Position numbers and translations under genes: made by a program. This document shows positions 33,907-43,420 of a stretch of 64,000 bases of DNA, piece after piece. The notes under the pieces are model-generated. The model was not told where the DNA came from and did no database searches. It saw only the letters and a list, made by a program, of their open reading frames with translations. Source of the stretch: Streptomyces sp. CB02400 (GTDB taxonomy: Bacteria > Actinomycetota > Actinomycetes > Streptomycetales > Streptomycetaceae); the NCBI RefSeq assembly GCF_001905725.1, contig NZ_LIWB01000004.1, positions 434,001 through 498,000 of the forward strand, written 5' to 3'. How positions within the stretch are numbered: position 1 is the first letter of the stretch; each line of letters begins with the position of its first letter.

Positions 33907-34674
33907 ATGTCGCAGATCATCACCGTGCACTCCTATCGGGGAGGCACCGGCAAGTCGAGCACGGCCGCCAACCTCGGGCTGCTGCTGGCGGCCTCGGGCC
34001 ACCGGGTGGCGCTGGTGGACACCGACATCCACACACCCGCCCTGGACGTGATGTTCGGCCGCACGGACACACGGCCGCGCCGCTCACTGAGCGACTACCT
34101 GATCGGCCGCTGCGAGATCGAGGACGCGGTGTACCCCGCGGGCACGGACGCCGGACACGACGGCTTCTTCCTGGTGCCGGCCCGCAGCAGGTCCGCGGCG
34201 GCGGCCGAGATCCTCGGCCGCGGATACGACGTGGGGCTGCTGCGGGAGGGCTTCGACCGGCTCATCGACTCCCTCGCCCTGGACGTGCTGCTGCTCGACA
34301 CCCACGCCGGGTTCAACAACGAGACGGTGACGGCGATCGCCGGCTCGGACGCCTTGGTGGTGGTGACCCGCGCGGACCGGCTCGACCTGGCCGGCGCCCG
34401 GGAGACCGTGTCGCTCGCGAACCGGCTCGGTGTCGCCCGGCTGGCCGTGGCCGTGAACATGGCGCCGGGCGGCACGGTCCACGACCGGCTGCACGAAGAG
34501 GTCGAACAGGCCTACGCCACGCGGGTGTCGGCCGTCCTGCCGTACGCCCCGGAGATGGTCTCGCTCGCCGGGGAGCGGCTGTTCTGCACCGCCTACCCGC
34601 ACCACCCCGTGGTGGCGGGCTACCGCCGGATCATCTCGGACGTCAGCAACGGCACCACCGCGATCCGCCGCTGA
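33907..34674 (+). CDS. ParA/MinD-like ATPase with variant deviant-Walker motif
   Basis: The 255-aa protein (ATG 33907, GGTGGAG upstream) is a SIMIBI ATPase: deviant Walker A reads YRGGTGKSSTAANLG, where the signature Lys of KGGxGK is Arg; switch I/II Asp is in LVDTDIHTPALD and LLLDTHAGF. ParA/MinD proteins position cargo or regulate polar assemblies; members in such clusters are often annotated as CpaE/septum-site proteins. Its placement between the SpoIIE phosphatase and GlgE, on the same strand with a 46-nt gap, suggests a regulatory or positioning role in the stress/glycogen module. The Arg change may alter dimerisation. Confidence 0.83.
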   Translation: MSQIITVHSYRGGTGKSSTAANLGLLLAASGHRVALVDTDIHTPALDVMFGRTDTRPRRSLSDYLIGRCEIEDAVYPAGTDAGHDGFFLVPARSRSAAAAEILGRGYDVGLLREGFDRLIDSLALDVLLLDTHAGFNNETVTAIAGSDALVVVTRADRLDLAGARETVSLANRLGVARLAVAVNMAPGGTVHDRLHEEVEQAYATRVSAVLPYAPEMVSLAGERLFCTAYPHHPVVAGYRRIISDVSNGTTAIRR

Positions 34675-34720
34675 CCACCGCTCCAAGCGACCGCACCCGG
34701 GTGCGAGGAAGAGGCATGTG

Positions 34721-36754
34721 ATGCAGGAGAAGCCCGCCGCAGGGCGGTTCGCGCCGTCCGTGGGACGCATCCCCGTGGTGGACGTGCGGCCCGTGGCCGA
34801 CGGCGGACGCCGGCCCGTGCGCGCCGTGCCGGGCGAGGTCTTCGAGGTGTCCGCGACCGTGTTCCGCGAGGGCCACGACGCGGTCGCCGCGAACACCGTC
34901 CTGACCGGCCCCGACGGCACCGAGGGCGAGTGGACCCCGATGCGGCTGCTCGCCCCCGGCACCGACCGGTACGCGGCCGGAGTGCGCGCCGACCGGGAGG
35001 GCGACTGGACGTTCCGGGTGGAGGCCTGGTCCGACCCGGTCGCGACCTGGCGGCACACCGCCGACCTCAAGGTCCCGGCCGGCGTCGACGTGGAACAGGT
35101 GCTCCAGGAGGGGGCGCTGCTGCTGGAGCGCGCCGCCGACGCCTTCACCGCCCGCGAACGCGTCCCGCTGACCACCGCCGCGCACACCCTGCGGGACACC
35201 CGGACGGCCCCGGAGAAGCGGCTCGCCGCCGCCTGCGACCCGGTGGTGACGGCCCTGCTGAACGCCCGCCCGCTGCGCGAACTGGTCACCCGCTCCCGTG
35301 AGTTCCCGCTGCGGGTGGACCGGGAGCGGGCCCTGTACGGCGCCTGGTACGAGCTGTTCCCGCGCTCCGAGGGCGCCCTGCTGCCCACCGCCCCCGGCAC
35401 CGGCACCGCGGCCGAACCGCCGCGCTCCGGCACCCTGCGCACCGCCGCCAAACGGCTGGAGGCGGTCGCCGACATGGGCTTCGACGTGGTGTACCTCCCC
35501 CCGGTGCACCCCATCGGCACCACCCACCGCAAGGGGGCCGGCAACGCGCTCGTCGCGGGCCCGTACGACCCCGGCTCGCCGTGGGCGATCGGCTCCGCCG
35601 ACGGCGGGCACGACGCGATCCACCCGGACCTGGGCACCCTCGACGACTTCGACCACTTCGTGGGCCGGGCCGGCGAACTGGGCCTGGAGGTCGCCCTGGA
35701 CTTCGCCCTGCAGTGCTCGCCGGACCATCCGTGGGTGCACAAGCACCCGGAGTGGTTCCACCACCGCCCCGACGGCTCGATCGCGTACGCGGAGAACCCG
35801 CCGAAGAAGTACCAGGACATCTACCCCATCGCCTTCGACGCCGACCTGGACGGCCTGGTCGCCGAGACCGTGCGGGTGCTGCGGCACTGGATGAACACCG
35901 GGGTGCGGATCTTCAGGGTGGACAACCCGCACACCAAGCCGGTGGTGTTCTGGGAGCGGGTGATCGGCGAGATCAACCGCGCCGACCCGGATGTGATCTT
36001 CCTGGCGGAGGCGTTCACCCGCCCCGCGATGATGCACACCCTGGCCCAGATCGGCTTCCAGCAGTCCTACACCTACTTCACCTGGCGCAACTCCAAGGAC
36101 GAGGTGGAGTCCTACCTGTCGGAGCTGGCCGGGCTCGGCGGGGAGGAGCAGGCCGCGTACCTGCGCCCGAACCTCTTCGTGAACACCCCGGACATCCTGC
36201 ACGCCTACCTCCAGTACGGCGGCCGTCCGGCGTTCGCGGCACGGGCCGTCCTGGCCGCCACGGCCGGACCCTCCTGGGGCATGTACGCCGGGTACGAGCT
36301 GTACGAGAACGTGCCGGCCGGTCCGGGCAGCGAGGAGTACCTGCACTCGGAGAAGTACCAGTACCGGCCGCGCGACTGGGAGGCGCACGAGGCGGCCGGC
36401 GACTCCCTGGCCCCGCTGGTGCGCACCCTGAACACCCTGCGCCGCACCCACCCCGCCCTGCGCCGGCTCCGCAACCTGCGCTTCCACCGCACCGACGACG
36501 ACGCCGTCGTCTGCTTCTCCAAGCGCGACGACACCGACTGGGTCCTGGTCGTCCTCAACCTCGATCCGCACGGGGTGCGCGAGGCGACGGTCTCCCTGGA
36601 CCTGCCCGCCCTCGGCCTGGACCGCTCCGACACCTTCGCGGTGTACGACGCGCTGTCCGGCGCGACCTGGCAGTGGGGCCGGGACAACTACGTACGCCTC
36701 GACCCGCAGCAGCACGTGGCCCACATCCTCACCGACGGGAACCCGCAGCCGTGA
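34721..36754 (+). CDS. glgE: GlgE alpha-1,4-glucan:maltose-1-phosphate maltosyltransferase
   Basis: GlgE transfers maltosyl units from maltose 1-phosphate to the non-reducing end of alpha-1,4-glucan. The 677-aa frame (GTG 34718 is an in-frame alternative) has the nucleophile in [10 protein letters not shown] (D402 counting from GTG), the acid in FLAEAF (E431), the third Asp in [11 protein letters not shown], and a GH13_3 N-domain. D402/E431 keep the spacing of the well-studied Streptomyces GlgE pair. glgB overlaps its stop by GTGA, so the two are translationally coupled. TreS is absent nearby; the maltokinase is 11 kb upstream. Confidence 0.95.
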   Translation: MQEKPAAGRFAPSVGRIPVVDVRPVADGGRRPVRAVPGEVFEVSATVFREGHDAVAANTVLTGPDGTEGEWTPMRLLAPGTDRYAAGVRADREGDWTFRVEAWSDPVATWRHTADLKVPAGVDVEQVLQEGALLLERAADAFTARERVPLTTAAHTLRDTRTAPEKRLAAACDPVVTALLNARPLRELVTRSREFPLRVDRERALYGAWYELFPRSEGALLPTAPGTGTAAEPPRSGTLRTAAKRLEAVADMGFDVVYLPPVHPIGTTHRKGAGNALVAGPYDPGSPWAIGSADGGHDAIHPDLGTLDDFDHFVGRAGELGLEVALDFALQCSPDHPWVHKHPEWFHHRPDGSIAYAENPPKKYQDIYPIAFDADLDGLVAETVRVLRHWMNTGVRIFRVDNPHTKPVVFWERVIGEINRADPDVIFLAEAFTRPAMMHTLAQIGFQQSYTYFTWRNSKDEVESYLSELAGLGGEEQAAYLRPNLFVNTPDILHAYLQYGGRPAFAARAVLAATAGPSWGMYAGYELYENVPAGPGSEEYLHSEKYQYRPRDWEAHEAAGDSLAPLVRTLNTLRRTHPALRRLRNLRFHRTDDDAVVCFSKRDDTDWVLVVLNLDPHGVREATVSLDLPALGLDRSDTFAVYDALSGATWQWGRDNYVRLDPQQHVAHILTDGNPQP

Positions 36755-38934
36755 CCACCGCACCCCACGCACCGGCCCTGCCCGCCACCGCCCGCAAACG
36801 CCTCGTCACCGGCGAGACCAGCGACCCGCACGCCCTGCTCGGCCCGCGCCCGGTCGAGGGCGGTGTGCTGTTCCGGGTGCTGCGTCCGCTCGCCCGCGCC
36901 GTGACGGTCACCGACCCCTCGGGCGGCCCGCTGCTGGAGCTGCGGCACGAGGGCGAGGGCGTCTTCTCCGGTCTGCTGCCGGTGCCCGCCGTACCCGACC
37001 ACCGGCTCTCCGTCGACTACGGCGGGCACGTCCACACGTACGACGACCCGTACCGTTTCCTGCCCACGCTCGGCGAGCTGGACCTGCACCTGATCCGGGA
37101 GGGCCGGCACGAGGAGCTGTGGCGCGTGCTCGGCGCCCGGGTCCGCACCCACGACAGCGGCTGGGGACCGGTGAGCGGCACGTCGTTCGCCGTGTGGGCG
37201 CCGAACGCCCGCGCCGTGCGGCTGGTCGGCGACTTCAACGTGTGGGACGGCCGCGCGCACCCGATGCGCTCGCTCGGCGTCAGCGGGGTGTGGGAGCTGT
37301 TCGTGCCGGGCGTCGGCGAGGGCTGCCGCTACAAGTACGAGGTCCTCACCCCGGACGGACGCCGGCTCCTCAAGGCCGACCCGCTGGCCGCGCACGCCGA
37401 GTCCGCGCCCGGCACCGCGTCCCTCGTCCACGACTCCCGCCACCGCTGGGGCGACGCCGACTGGATGGCGCGGCGCGCCGCGTCGGCGGTGCACCGGGAG
37501 CCGATGAGCGTGTACGAGCTGCACCTCGGCTCGTGGCGGCCCGGCCTCGGCTACCGGCAGCTCGCCCGCGAACTGCCCGCGTACGCCAAGGCGCTGGGCT
37601 TCACCCACGTGGAGTTCCTGCCGGTCGCCGAGCACCCCTTCGGCGGCTCCTGGGGCTACCAGGTCACCTCCTACTACGCTCCCTCCTCCCGCCTCGGCTC
37701 CCCCGACGACTTCCGGTACCTGGTGGACGCGCTGCACCAGGCCGGCATCGGCGTCATCGTCGACTGGGTGCCGGCCCACTTCCCCCGGGACGACTGGGCG
37801 CTGGCCCGCTTCGACGGCACCCCGCTGTACGAGCACCCGGACCCGCGCCGGGGCGAGCACCCCGACTGGGGCACCCTCGTCTTCGACTACGGACGGGCCG
37901 AGGTGCGCAACTTCCTGGTCGCCAACGCCCTGTACTGGTGCGAGGAGTTCCACGTCGACGGGCTGCGCGTGGACGCCGTCGCCTCGATGCTCTACCTGGA
38001 CTACTCACGCCCCGAGGGCCAGTGGCTGCCCAACGCCTACGGCGGGCGGGAGCACCTGGAGGCGGTGGAGTTCCTCCAGGAGGTCAACGCCACCGTGGCA
38101 CGCCGCTGCCCCGGCGCGGTGACCATCGCCGAGGAGTCCACGGCGTGGGACGGGGTGACCCGGCGCACCGACGAGGGCGGGCTCGGCTTCCACCTGAAGT
38201 GGAACATGGGCTGGATGCACGACTCCCTGTCGTACATGGCCGAGGACCCCGTGCACCGGCAGTACCACCACCACGCGATGACCTTCGCGATGGTCTACGC
38301 GTACGCCGAGAACCATCTGCTGCCCGTCTCGCACGACGAGGTGGTGCACGGCAAGGGCTCACTGCTGACGAAGATGCCCGGCGACCGCTGGCGGCAACTG
38401 GCCGACCTGCGCGCCTACCTGGCCTTCATGTGGGCCTTCCCCGGCAAGCAACTGCTGTTCATGGGGCAGGAGTTCGCCCAGGACACCGAGTGGTCCCACG
38501 ACCACGGCCCGGACTGGTCGATGCTCCGGCACGGCGCGCACGCCGGGGTGCGCGACCTGGTGCGCGATCTGAACCGGGTCTATCTCGGCGACCCCGCGCT
38601 GTGGAGCCGGGACACCCGGCCGGAGGGGTTCCGCTGGATCGACGCCGACGCGGCGCAGGACAACGTGTACTCCTTCGTCCGCCACGGCGACTCGGGCGAA
38701 CTCCTCGTCTGCGTCTTCCACTTCCAGCCCACCGTCCGCCACGGCCACCGGATCGCGCTGCCGCACGCCGGTGACTGGACCGAGGTGCTCAACACCGACG
38801 ACACCGCCTACGGCGGCAGCGGGGTGGTCCGGCGCGAACCGGTCCGCGCCGTGGAACAGCCGCTGCACGGCTTCCCGGCGAGCGCCGAGATCACGCTGCC
38901 GCCCCTGGGGGCGGTCTGGCTGCGGCCCCTGTGA
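36751..38934 (+). CDS. glgB: 1,4-alpha-glucan branching enzyme GlgB
   Basis: The 727-aa enzyme starts with a GTG that overlaps the glgE stop. It has the double N-terminal CBM48-like region typical of actinobacterial GlgB (residues 20-125 and 130-235) and the GH13_9 core: nucleophile DGLRVDAV (D408), acid IAEESTAW (E461) and [11 protein letters not shown]. It introduces alpha-1,6 branches into glucan made by GlgE. The RCK_C gene follows after a 56-nt gap that contains a 12-bp direct repeat at 38940-38963. Confidence 0.95.
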   Translation: MTTAPHAPALPATARKRLVTGETSDPHALLGPRPVEGGVLFRVLRPLARAVTVTDPSGGPLLELRHEGEGVFSGLLPVPAVPDHRLSVDYGGHVHTYDDPYRFLPTLGELDLHLIREGRHEELWRVLGARVRTHDSGWGPVSGTSFAVWAPNARAVRLVGDFNVWDGRAHPMRSLGVSGVWELFVPGVGEGCRYKYEVLTPDGRRLLKADPLAAHAESAPGTASLVHDSRHRWGDADWMARRAASAVHREPMSVYELHLGSWRPGLGYRQLARELPAYAKALGFTHVEFLPVAEHPFGGSWGYQVTSYYAPSSRLGSPDDFRYLVDALHQAGIGVIVDWVPAHFPRDDWALARFDGTPLYEHPDPRRGEHPDWGTLVFDYGRAEVRNFLVANALYWCEEFHVDGLRVDAVASMLYLDYSRPEGQWLPNAYGGREHLEAVEFLQEVNATVARRCPGAVTIAEESTAWDGVTRRTDEGGLGFHLKWNMGWMHDSLSYMAEDPVHRQYHHHAMTFAMVYAYAENHLLPVSHDEVVHGKGSLLTKMPGDRWRQLADLRAYLAFMWAFPGKQLLFMGQEFAQDTEWSHDHGPDWSMLRHGAHAGVRDLVRDLNRVYLGDPALWSRDTRPEGFRWIDADAAQDNVYSFVRHGDSGELLVCVFHFQPTVRHGHRIALPHAGDWTEVLNTDDTAYGGSGVVRREPVRAVEQPLHGFPASAEITLPPLGAVWLRPL

Positions 38935-38990
38935 ATCCCCGCTTCGAATCCCGCTTCGAATCCCGCGAGCGATCAGAAGGAGTGACGACC

Positions 38991-39476
38991 GTGCCTGCTC
39001 CACGTCTGAGGACCACCCCGCTGCCGGGGATCGGGGTGCAGTACGAGATCACCACCCGGCGGTACGACACCCTGTCCGTCATCGCCCACCGCGACGGCGC
39101 CCGCACCCTCAACGTCCACCACGACGACGACCCCGACTCCTGCGCCCTGTCGATGAAACTGACCGGCGCCGAGGCCCTGTCCCTCACCGACGCCCTGCTG
39201 CCGAACCACAACAGCCCCAACCTGCTGCACACCAGCGACTTCGGACTGCTCGCGGAACGGGTGACGATCACCGGCACCTCGCACTGGAACGGGCGCACGC
39301 TGGGCGAGACGCAGATGCGCACCCGCACCGGGGCGTCCATCGTCGCCGTGATGCGCCGGGCGCACGCCATCCCCTCGCCGGGTCCCGAGTTCCGGCTGCG
39401 CGGCGGCGACACGGTGATCGTGATCGGCACCCGGGAGGGCGTCGACGGCGCGCACGACATCCTCGATCGGGCGTGA
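38991..39476 (+). CDS. RCK_C-domain regulatory subunit of a cation/proton antiporter (KhtT/CpeA-like)
   Basis: GTG 38991 has GAAGGAG 8 nt upstream and gives 161 aa; an upstream ATG (38931) lacks a ribosome site and would read through the gap. The N-terminus is KhtT-like (TTPLPGIGVQYEI), and the C-terminal RCK_C domain (LAERVTITGTSHWNG..., GGDTVIVIGT) is the module that binds c-di-AMP in KhtT and, in streptomycetes, CpeA. It should gate the antiporter encoded 4 nt downstream. The link to glycogen genes suggests coordinated osmotic control. Confidence 0.85.
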   Translation: MPAPRLRTTPLPGIGVQYEITTRRYDTLSVIAHRDGARTLNVHHDDDPDSCALSMKLTGAEALSLTDALLPNHNSPNLLHTSDFGLLAERVTITGTSHWNGRTLGETQMRTRTGASIVAVMRRAHAIPSPGPEFRLRGGDTVIVIGTREGVDGAHDILDRA

Positions 39477-39480
39477 TGAC

Positions 39481-40695
39481 GTGCATTCGGCCGTGTTTCT
39501 GATGGAGTTCGGCGCCGTCGTGCTGGCGCTCGGCCTGCTGGGCCGGTTCGCCGTACGGATGCGTCTGTCGCCCATCCCGCTGTACCTGCTCGCCGGGCTC
39601 GCCTTCGGGCACGGCGGGCTGATCCCGCTGGGCGGCAGCGAGGAGTTCATCGAGGTCGGCGCCGAGATCGGTGTCGTCCTGCTGCTGCTCCTGCTGGGTC
39701 TCGAGTACTCCGCGGGCGATCTCGTGGGGCACCTGAAGGTGCACGCCCCCGCCGGGGCGGTCGACTTCCTGCTGAACGCCCTGCCGGGCGCGGCGGCGGC
39801 GCTGCTGCTGGGCTGGGGCCCGGTGGCGGCCGTGGTCCTCGCCGGCGTCACCTGGGTGTCGTCGTCCGGGGTGATCGCCAAGGTGCTCGGGGACCTCGGG
39901 CGGCTCGGCAACCGGGAGACGCCGGTGATCCTCAGCGTGCTGGTGCTGGAGGACCTGGCGATGGCCGTCTACCTGCCGATCCTCACCGCGATACTGGCCG
40001 GCGCGGGCTGGGCCGCGGGCGGCCTCACCCTCGCCGTCGCGCTCGCCGCGGTCGGTACGGTCCTGCTGGTCGCGGTCCGCTACGGCAGGGTGATCTCCCG
40101 GTTCATCTCCAGCGACGACCCGGAGAAGCTGCTGCTGGTGGTGCTGGGTCTGACCCTGCTGGTCGCGGGTGTGGCGCAGCGGTTGCAGGTGTCGGCGGCG
40201 GTGGGGGCGTTCCTGGTCGGCATCGCGCTGTCCGGGGAGGTCGCCGAGCACACCCACCATCTGCTGATGCCGCTGCGGGACCTGTTCGCCGCGGTGTTCT
40301 TCGTGTTCTTCGGGCTGAGCACGAATCCCGCGACCATGCCGCCGGTGCTGCTGCCGGCGCTGGCACTGGTCGTGGTGACCGTCGCGACGAAGGTGGCGAC
40401 CGGGTACTGGGCGGCGCGGCGGGCCGGGGTCGGGGAGCGGGCTCGGTGGCGGGCGGGTGGGGCGCTGGTGGCGCGCGGGGAGTTCTCGATCGTCATCGCG
40501 GGGCTCGCGGTCTCCGCGGGCGTCGAGCCTGCGCTCGGGCCGTTGGCCACGGCGTATGTGCTGCTGCTGGTGGTCATCGGGCCGCTGGCCGCGCGCTTCG
40601 TGGAGCCCTTGGCCGGGCGGGTGTTGGGGCGGGGGGTGGAGGAGGTTCCTGCGGGGGGTCGGGCGTCGCGGGAGCCGGTGGCGGCGGTGGACTGA
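39481..40695 (+). CDS. CPA2 cation:proton antiporter (KhtU/CpeB-like)
   Basis: The 404-aa membrane protein starts at GTG 39481, 4 nt after the RCK_C stop. It has about 12-13 hydrophobic segments of the KefB/KhtU type, including the core LLLLLGLEYSAGD and LSVLVLEDLAMAVYLP, where the D in LEDLAM is the expected ion-binding residue. It exchanges K+ or Na+ for H+. No soluble RCK domain is fused; that role falls to the adjacent protein. Dispersed repeat copy B follows 17 nt after the stop. Confidence 0.9.
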   Translation: MHSAVFLMEFGAVVLALGLLGRFAVRMRLSPIPLYLLAGLAFGHGGLIPLGGSEEFIEVGAEIGVVLLLLLLGLEYSAGDLVGHLKVHAPAGAVDFLLNALPGAAAALLLGWGPVAAVVLAGVTWVSSSGVIAKVLGDLGRLGNRETPVILSVLVLEDLAMAVYLPILTAILAGAGWAAGGLTLAVALAAVGTVLLVAVRYGRVISRFISSDDPEKLLLVVLGLTLLVAGVAQRLQVSAAVGAFLVGIALSGEVAEHTHHLLMPLRDLFAAVFFVFFGLSTNPATMPPVLLPALALVVVTVATKVATGYWAARRAGVGERARWRAGGALVARGEFSIVIAGLAVSAGVEPALGPLATAYVLLLVVIGPLAARFVEPLAGRVLGRGVEEVPAGGRASREPVAAVD

Positions 40696-40711
40696 GCTTC
40701 TGGGGGTGGCA

Positions 40712-40826
40712 CGGGGGGTGTCGCGCGGCCCGGCGCTTGCGGGGTGCCGTCGCGCCCGCCCGTGCCGCCCTGGGGGCACCTCCCAGGCCCTTAAGGCACT
40801 GGGGGAGGCACGACTGCCCGCGGATC
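40712..40826 (+). repeat. dispersed ~115-bp 3'-end repeat, copy B
   Basis: It starts 17 nt after the antiporter stop, in the same polarity. It is nearly identical to copy A, with TTAAGG in place of TTGAGG at the loop. The stem CCTCCCAG/CTGGGGGAGG could act as a terminator. Confidence 0.88.
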
Positions 40827-40850
40827 GCGGAGGTGGCGGCAGCGGCTGCA

Positions 40851-40930
40851 CGCGGGAACGCGGGAACGCGGGAACGCGGGAACGCGGGAACGCGGGAACG
40901 CGGGAACGCGGGAACGCGGGAACGCGGGGA
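40851..40930 (+). repeat. tandem array of the octamer CGCGGGAA, ten copies
   Basis: Nine perfect 8-bp copies run 40851-40922 and a tenth (40923-40930, CGCGGGGA) differs by one base. Eight is not a multiple of three, so it is not coding. It starts 24 nt after repeat copy B. Confidence 0.97.
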
Positions 40931-41179
40931 GCGGAAGGGCTCGTACCATTCGGAACGTCGTGAGCGACATACGGAAGTCGGCCGGTTCTGCGGGCGGGTT
41001 TCGGCCGCCCGGGCTGGCCGGATTCCCCTGGCCCACCTGGTGACTTGCGCCGGCGGCGGCCCGTAGCGGTGTTTTCCGGACCCCTTCACCGCAAGGGTTC
41101 GGCCATAGGTTCCTCGCACCCGAGGCGGCCGTGCGGTTCGGCGCAGGTGTCGCCTCCCGAGTCTCCGAGAGGAATCCGT

Positions 41180-42151
41180 ATGCGCTTCGCCATTGGGCTG
41201 GCCCTGGCCGGGCTGCTCGCCCTGTCTCCCGCCGGCCCCGCCGCCGCGGTCCCCGACACCGCCCGCGGGCTCACCGTGACCGACGCCATCACGCTGCCCG
41301 GTACCAAGGTCTACCCGGAGGGCGTCGCCCTCGACCCGCGGACCGGTGACACCTACATCACGTCCTTCGCCACCGGAGCCGTCTACAGAGCCCCGCAGGG
41401 CCAGACCCAGGCCCAGGTCTTCCTCCCCGCGGGAACCGACGGCCGGGACACCGCCATGGGCACCGACGTGGACGAGCAGGGCAGGCTGTGGGTGAACGAC
41501 CGGGACGCCGTCACCCTGTACGACACGGCCACCGGCGCACGGCTGGCCCGCTTCGTGACGCCCACCCCGGGCCAGTCGGTCCTCAACGACCTGGACCTCA
41601 CCCCGGACGGCACGGCCTACATCACCGACTCGCTGCGGCAGCTGGTCTACCGGGTCACCCCCTGGCAGATCGCCGAGGCCGTGTCCGCGGACGGGGCCGA
41701 CCGCACCCTGTCCACGGGCTTCGACCTGAACTCCCTGGTCGCCCCGCACGCCGAGGGCACCATCACGCTCAACGGCATCGAGTCCGACCACACCGGCGGC
41801 TTCCTGATCACCGTGGACATGGCCACCGGTGACCTGTTCCGCCTCGACCCCGCCACCGGCGGGGCGGCCAAGGTGGCGGTGAAGGGCGGCACCGGCCTCG
41901 CCACCGCGGACGGGCTGCTGCTGGAGAAGGACCAGCTCTGGGTCGCCCACTTCGGCACCGACATGATCAGCAGGCTGTCCCTGTCCCATGACGGCACGGC
42001 CGCCGTCGTCGAGAAGCAGCTCGGCAACCCGGCGCTCCAGCACCCGACCACGATGGTGCGCAAGGACGGCGCGATCCACGTGGTCCGCAGCCAGTTCGGC
42101 TCCGCCACGCTGGACCTGCCGTTCAACATCGGCCGGATATCCGGGATCTGA
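41180..42151 (+). CDS. secreted SMP-30/gluconolactonase-like beta-propeller protein
   Basis: The 323-aa protein begins with a Sec signal (MRFAIGLALAGLLAL..AAA-VPD). The mature part has propeller-type blades (EGVALDPRTGDTYITSF, NDLDLTPDGTAYITDS) of the SMP-30/gluconolactonase or NHL type and ends FNIGRISGI. No catalytic metal-binding set is obvious, so function could be binding rather than hydrolysis. The preceding 484-nt gap separates it from the antiporter gene, and a perfect terminator follows, so it is monocistronic. Confidence 0.78.
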   Translation: MRFAIGLALAGLLALSPAGPAAAVPDTARGLTVTDAITLPGTKVYPEGVALDPRTGDTYITSFATGAVYRAPQGQTQAQVFLPAGTDGRDTAMGTDVDEQGRLWVNDRDAVTLYDTATGARLARFVTPTPGQSVLNDLDLTPDGTAYITDSLRQLVYRVTPWQIAEAVSADGADRTLSTGFDLNSLVAPHAEGTITLNGIESDHTGGFLITVDMATGDLFRLDPATGGAAKVAVKGGTGLATADGLLLEKDQLWVAHFGTDMISRLSLSHDGTAAVVEKQLGNPALQHPTTMVRKDGAIHVVRSQFGSATLDLPFNIGRISGI

Positions 42152-42164
42152 CCCGGCACAACGG

Positions 42165-42199
42165 CCGCGAGGGCGCCGGCAGGTCCGGCGCCCTCGCGG
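42165..42199. terminator. bidirectional hairpin terminator
   Basis: A perfect 15-bp stem (42165-42179 with 42185-42199) with a 5-nt loop lies between the convergent stops of the 41180 gene (13 nt) and the 42215 gene (15 nt). Confidence 0.85.
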
Positions 42200-42214
42200 T
42201 GCTGTCGGCGGGGT

Positions 42215-42508
42215 TCAGCTCAGTCGCGCGTACCGCCCGGAGACCACCGTCGACTTGTCGATGGCGGCCAGGAAGTCCTGTGTCTCCGGTGCGCCGAAGA
42301 AGCCCTGCATCGTCGCGTCGGCGTCCTCGGGGGTGGCCCAGTGCACGATCACCAGGAACTCACCCTCCTCGCTGCGGGTCACCTCCCGGCTGAGGAAACC
42401 CGGCCGCTTGGCCATGTAGCCGGTCTCGACCTTCTCGTCGAGCCGGGCGAACTCCTCGGCGTCCGTCCCGGGCGTCAGCTTGAACCGGACGGTCTCCACG
42501 GTGCTCAT
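42215..42508 (-). CDS. antibiotic biosynthesis monooxygenase (ABM)-like small protein
   Basis: The 97-aa dimeric alpha+beta protein (ETVRFKLTPGTDAEEFARLDE, FLSREVTRSEEGEFLVIVHW) resembles ABM quinone-forming monooxygenases or their heme-degrading relatives. It ends the leftward cluster at a strong terminator. ATG 42508 lies 44 nt after the NmrA-type gene stop. ABM enzymes oxidise anthrone-like aromatics, which fits the aromatic-handling look of this cluster, but heme or quinone relatives cannot be excluded. Confidence 0.8.
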   Translation of the reverse strand: MSTVETVRFKLTPGTDAEEFARLDEKVETGYMAKRPGFLSREVTRSEEGEFLVIVHWATPEDADATMQGFFGAPETQDFLAAIDKSTVVSGRYARLS

Positions 42509-42552
42509 GTCGTTCTCTCCTTCGGTCGTCGGTCGTCGGTCGGTGTCGGGTG

Positions 42553-43404
42553 TCACGCGGACGGGCCGGGGCGCCGGAAGGCGCCGGCGTGGGCCGCCGC
42601 CCACTCGGCGAACGTGCGCGGCCCCCTGCCCAGCAGGTTCCGTACGGTCGGCCGCACCACCGAGTCGTCGAGGGTGCCGTCCGCGTAGTAGCGGAAGAAG
42701 GCGTCGATGTACTCCGGCGGGACCGAGCCCTCCATGGTGCGCCGCGCCTCGTCGTCGGACAGCCCGGTGAAACGCAGCGGACGGTCCAGGACCCGGCCGA
42801 GGACACGGACCCGGTCGGCGGGCCGCAGCGCCTCGGGGCCGCTGAGCGCGTGGGCCTGCCCGAAGTGGTCCGGGTCGAGCAGCACGCGGGCGGCGACGGC
42901 GGCGATGTCGTACGGGTCGACCATCGCCACGGACACGTCCCCGAAGGCGTCCCGCACCTCGTCACCGGCCGCCAACTGCCCGGTCCACTGGAGGGTGTTG
43001 GACATGAAGCCGCTGGGCCGCAGGATCGTCCAGGGCACGCCCGAGGCGCGTACCGCCTCCTCGGAGCGGATCATGAAACGGGAGATGGCGTTGTCCAGGT
43101 CGCCGTCGGGTGCGGCGATGCTGGACAGCAGCACCACGTGCTCCACCCCGGCCGCCCGCGCCTCGGCGAGCAGGCCCGGCATGTCCGCGTAGCCGGGCAG
43201 CAGGAACAGCCCGCGGGCCCCGTCGAGCGCGGACCGCAGGGAGGCGGGGCGGTCCAGGTCGCCGACCGCGGACCCGGCGCCGTCCGGCAGCGCGTCCGCG
43301 GCGGCGGGCTTGCGGAGCAGCGCCCGTACCGGCCGTCCGGCGCGGGCGAGTGCGGCGACCAGCTCACCGCCGACGTGTCCGGTCGCCCCGGTCACGAGAA
43401 TCAT
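42553..43404 (-). CDS. NmrA-family NAD(P)-binding protein
   Basis: The 283-aa protein starts MILVTGATGHVGGELV and has the C-terminal NmrA/HSCARG pattern (WTILRPSGFMSN, GDVSVAMVDPYDIAAVAARVL). AAAGGAGA precedes ATG 43404. It is 16 nt after the alcohol dehydrogenase gene. Such proteins act as redox sensors or reduce quinone-like compounds; the context suggests catalysis. It is unrelated in detail to the shorter NmrA protein at 19652. Confidence 0.85.
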   Translation of the reverse strand: MILVTGATGHVGGELVAALARAGRPVRALLRKPAAADALPDGAGSAVGDLDRPASLRSALDGARGLFLLPGYADMPGLLAEARAAGVEHVVLLSSIAAPDGDLDNAISRFMIRSEEAVRASGVPWTILRPSGFMSNTLQWTGQLAAGDEVRDAFGDVSVAMVDPYDIAAVAARVLLDPDHFGQAHALSGPEALRPADRVRVLGRVLDRPLRFTGLSDDEARRTMEGSVPPEYIDAFFRYYADGTLDDSVVRPTVRNLLGRGPRTFAEWAAAHAGAFRRPGPSA

Positions 43405-43420
43405 CGCGTCTCCTTTCCGT

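Larger units (their letters stand above)
40696..41179. other. 484-nt intergenic region
   Basis: It holds dispersed repeat copy B, an 8-bp tandem array, and an upstream region for the secreted protein at 41180. Between 40931 and 41179 I see no convincing ORF; a promoter must be here, but no clear -10/-35 pair was identified. Confidence 0.6.

Noticed and set aside
40851..40930. possible CRISPR array
   Set aside because: Octamer repeats are directly adjacent without spacers and no cas gene is present.
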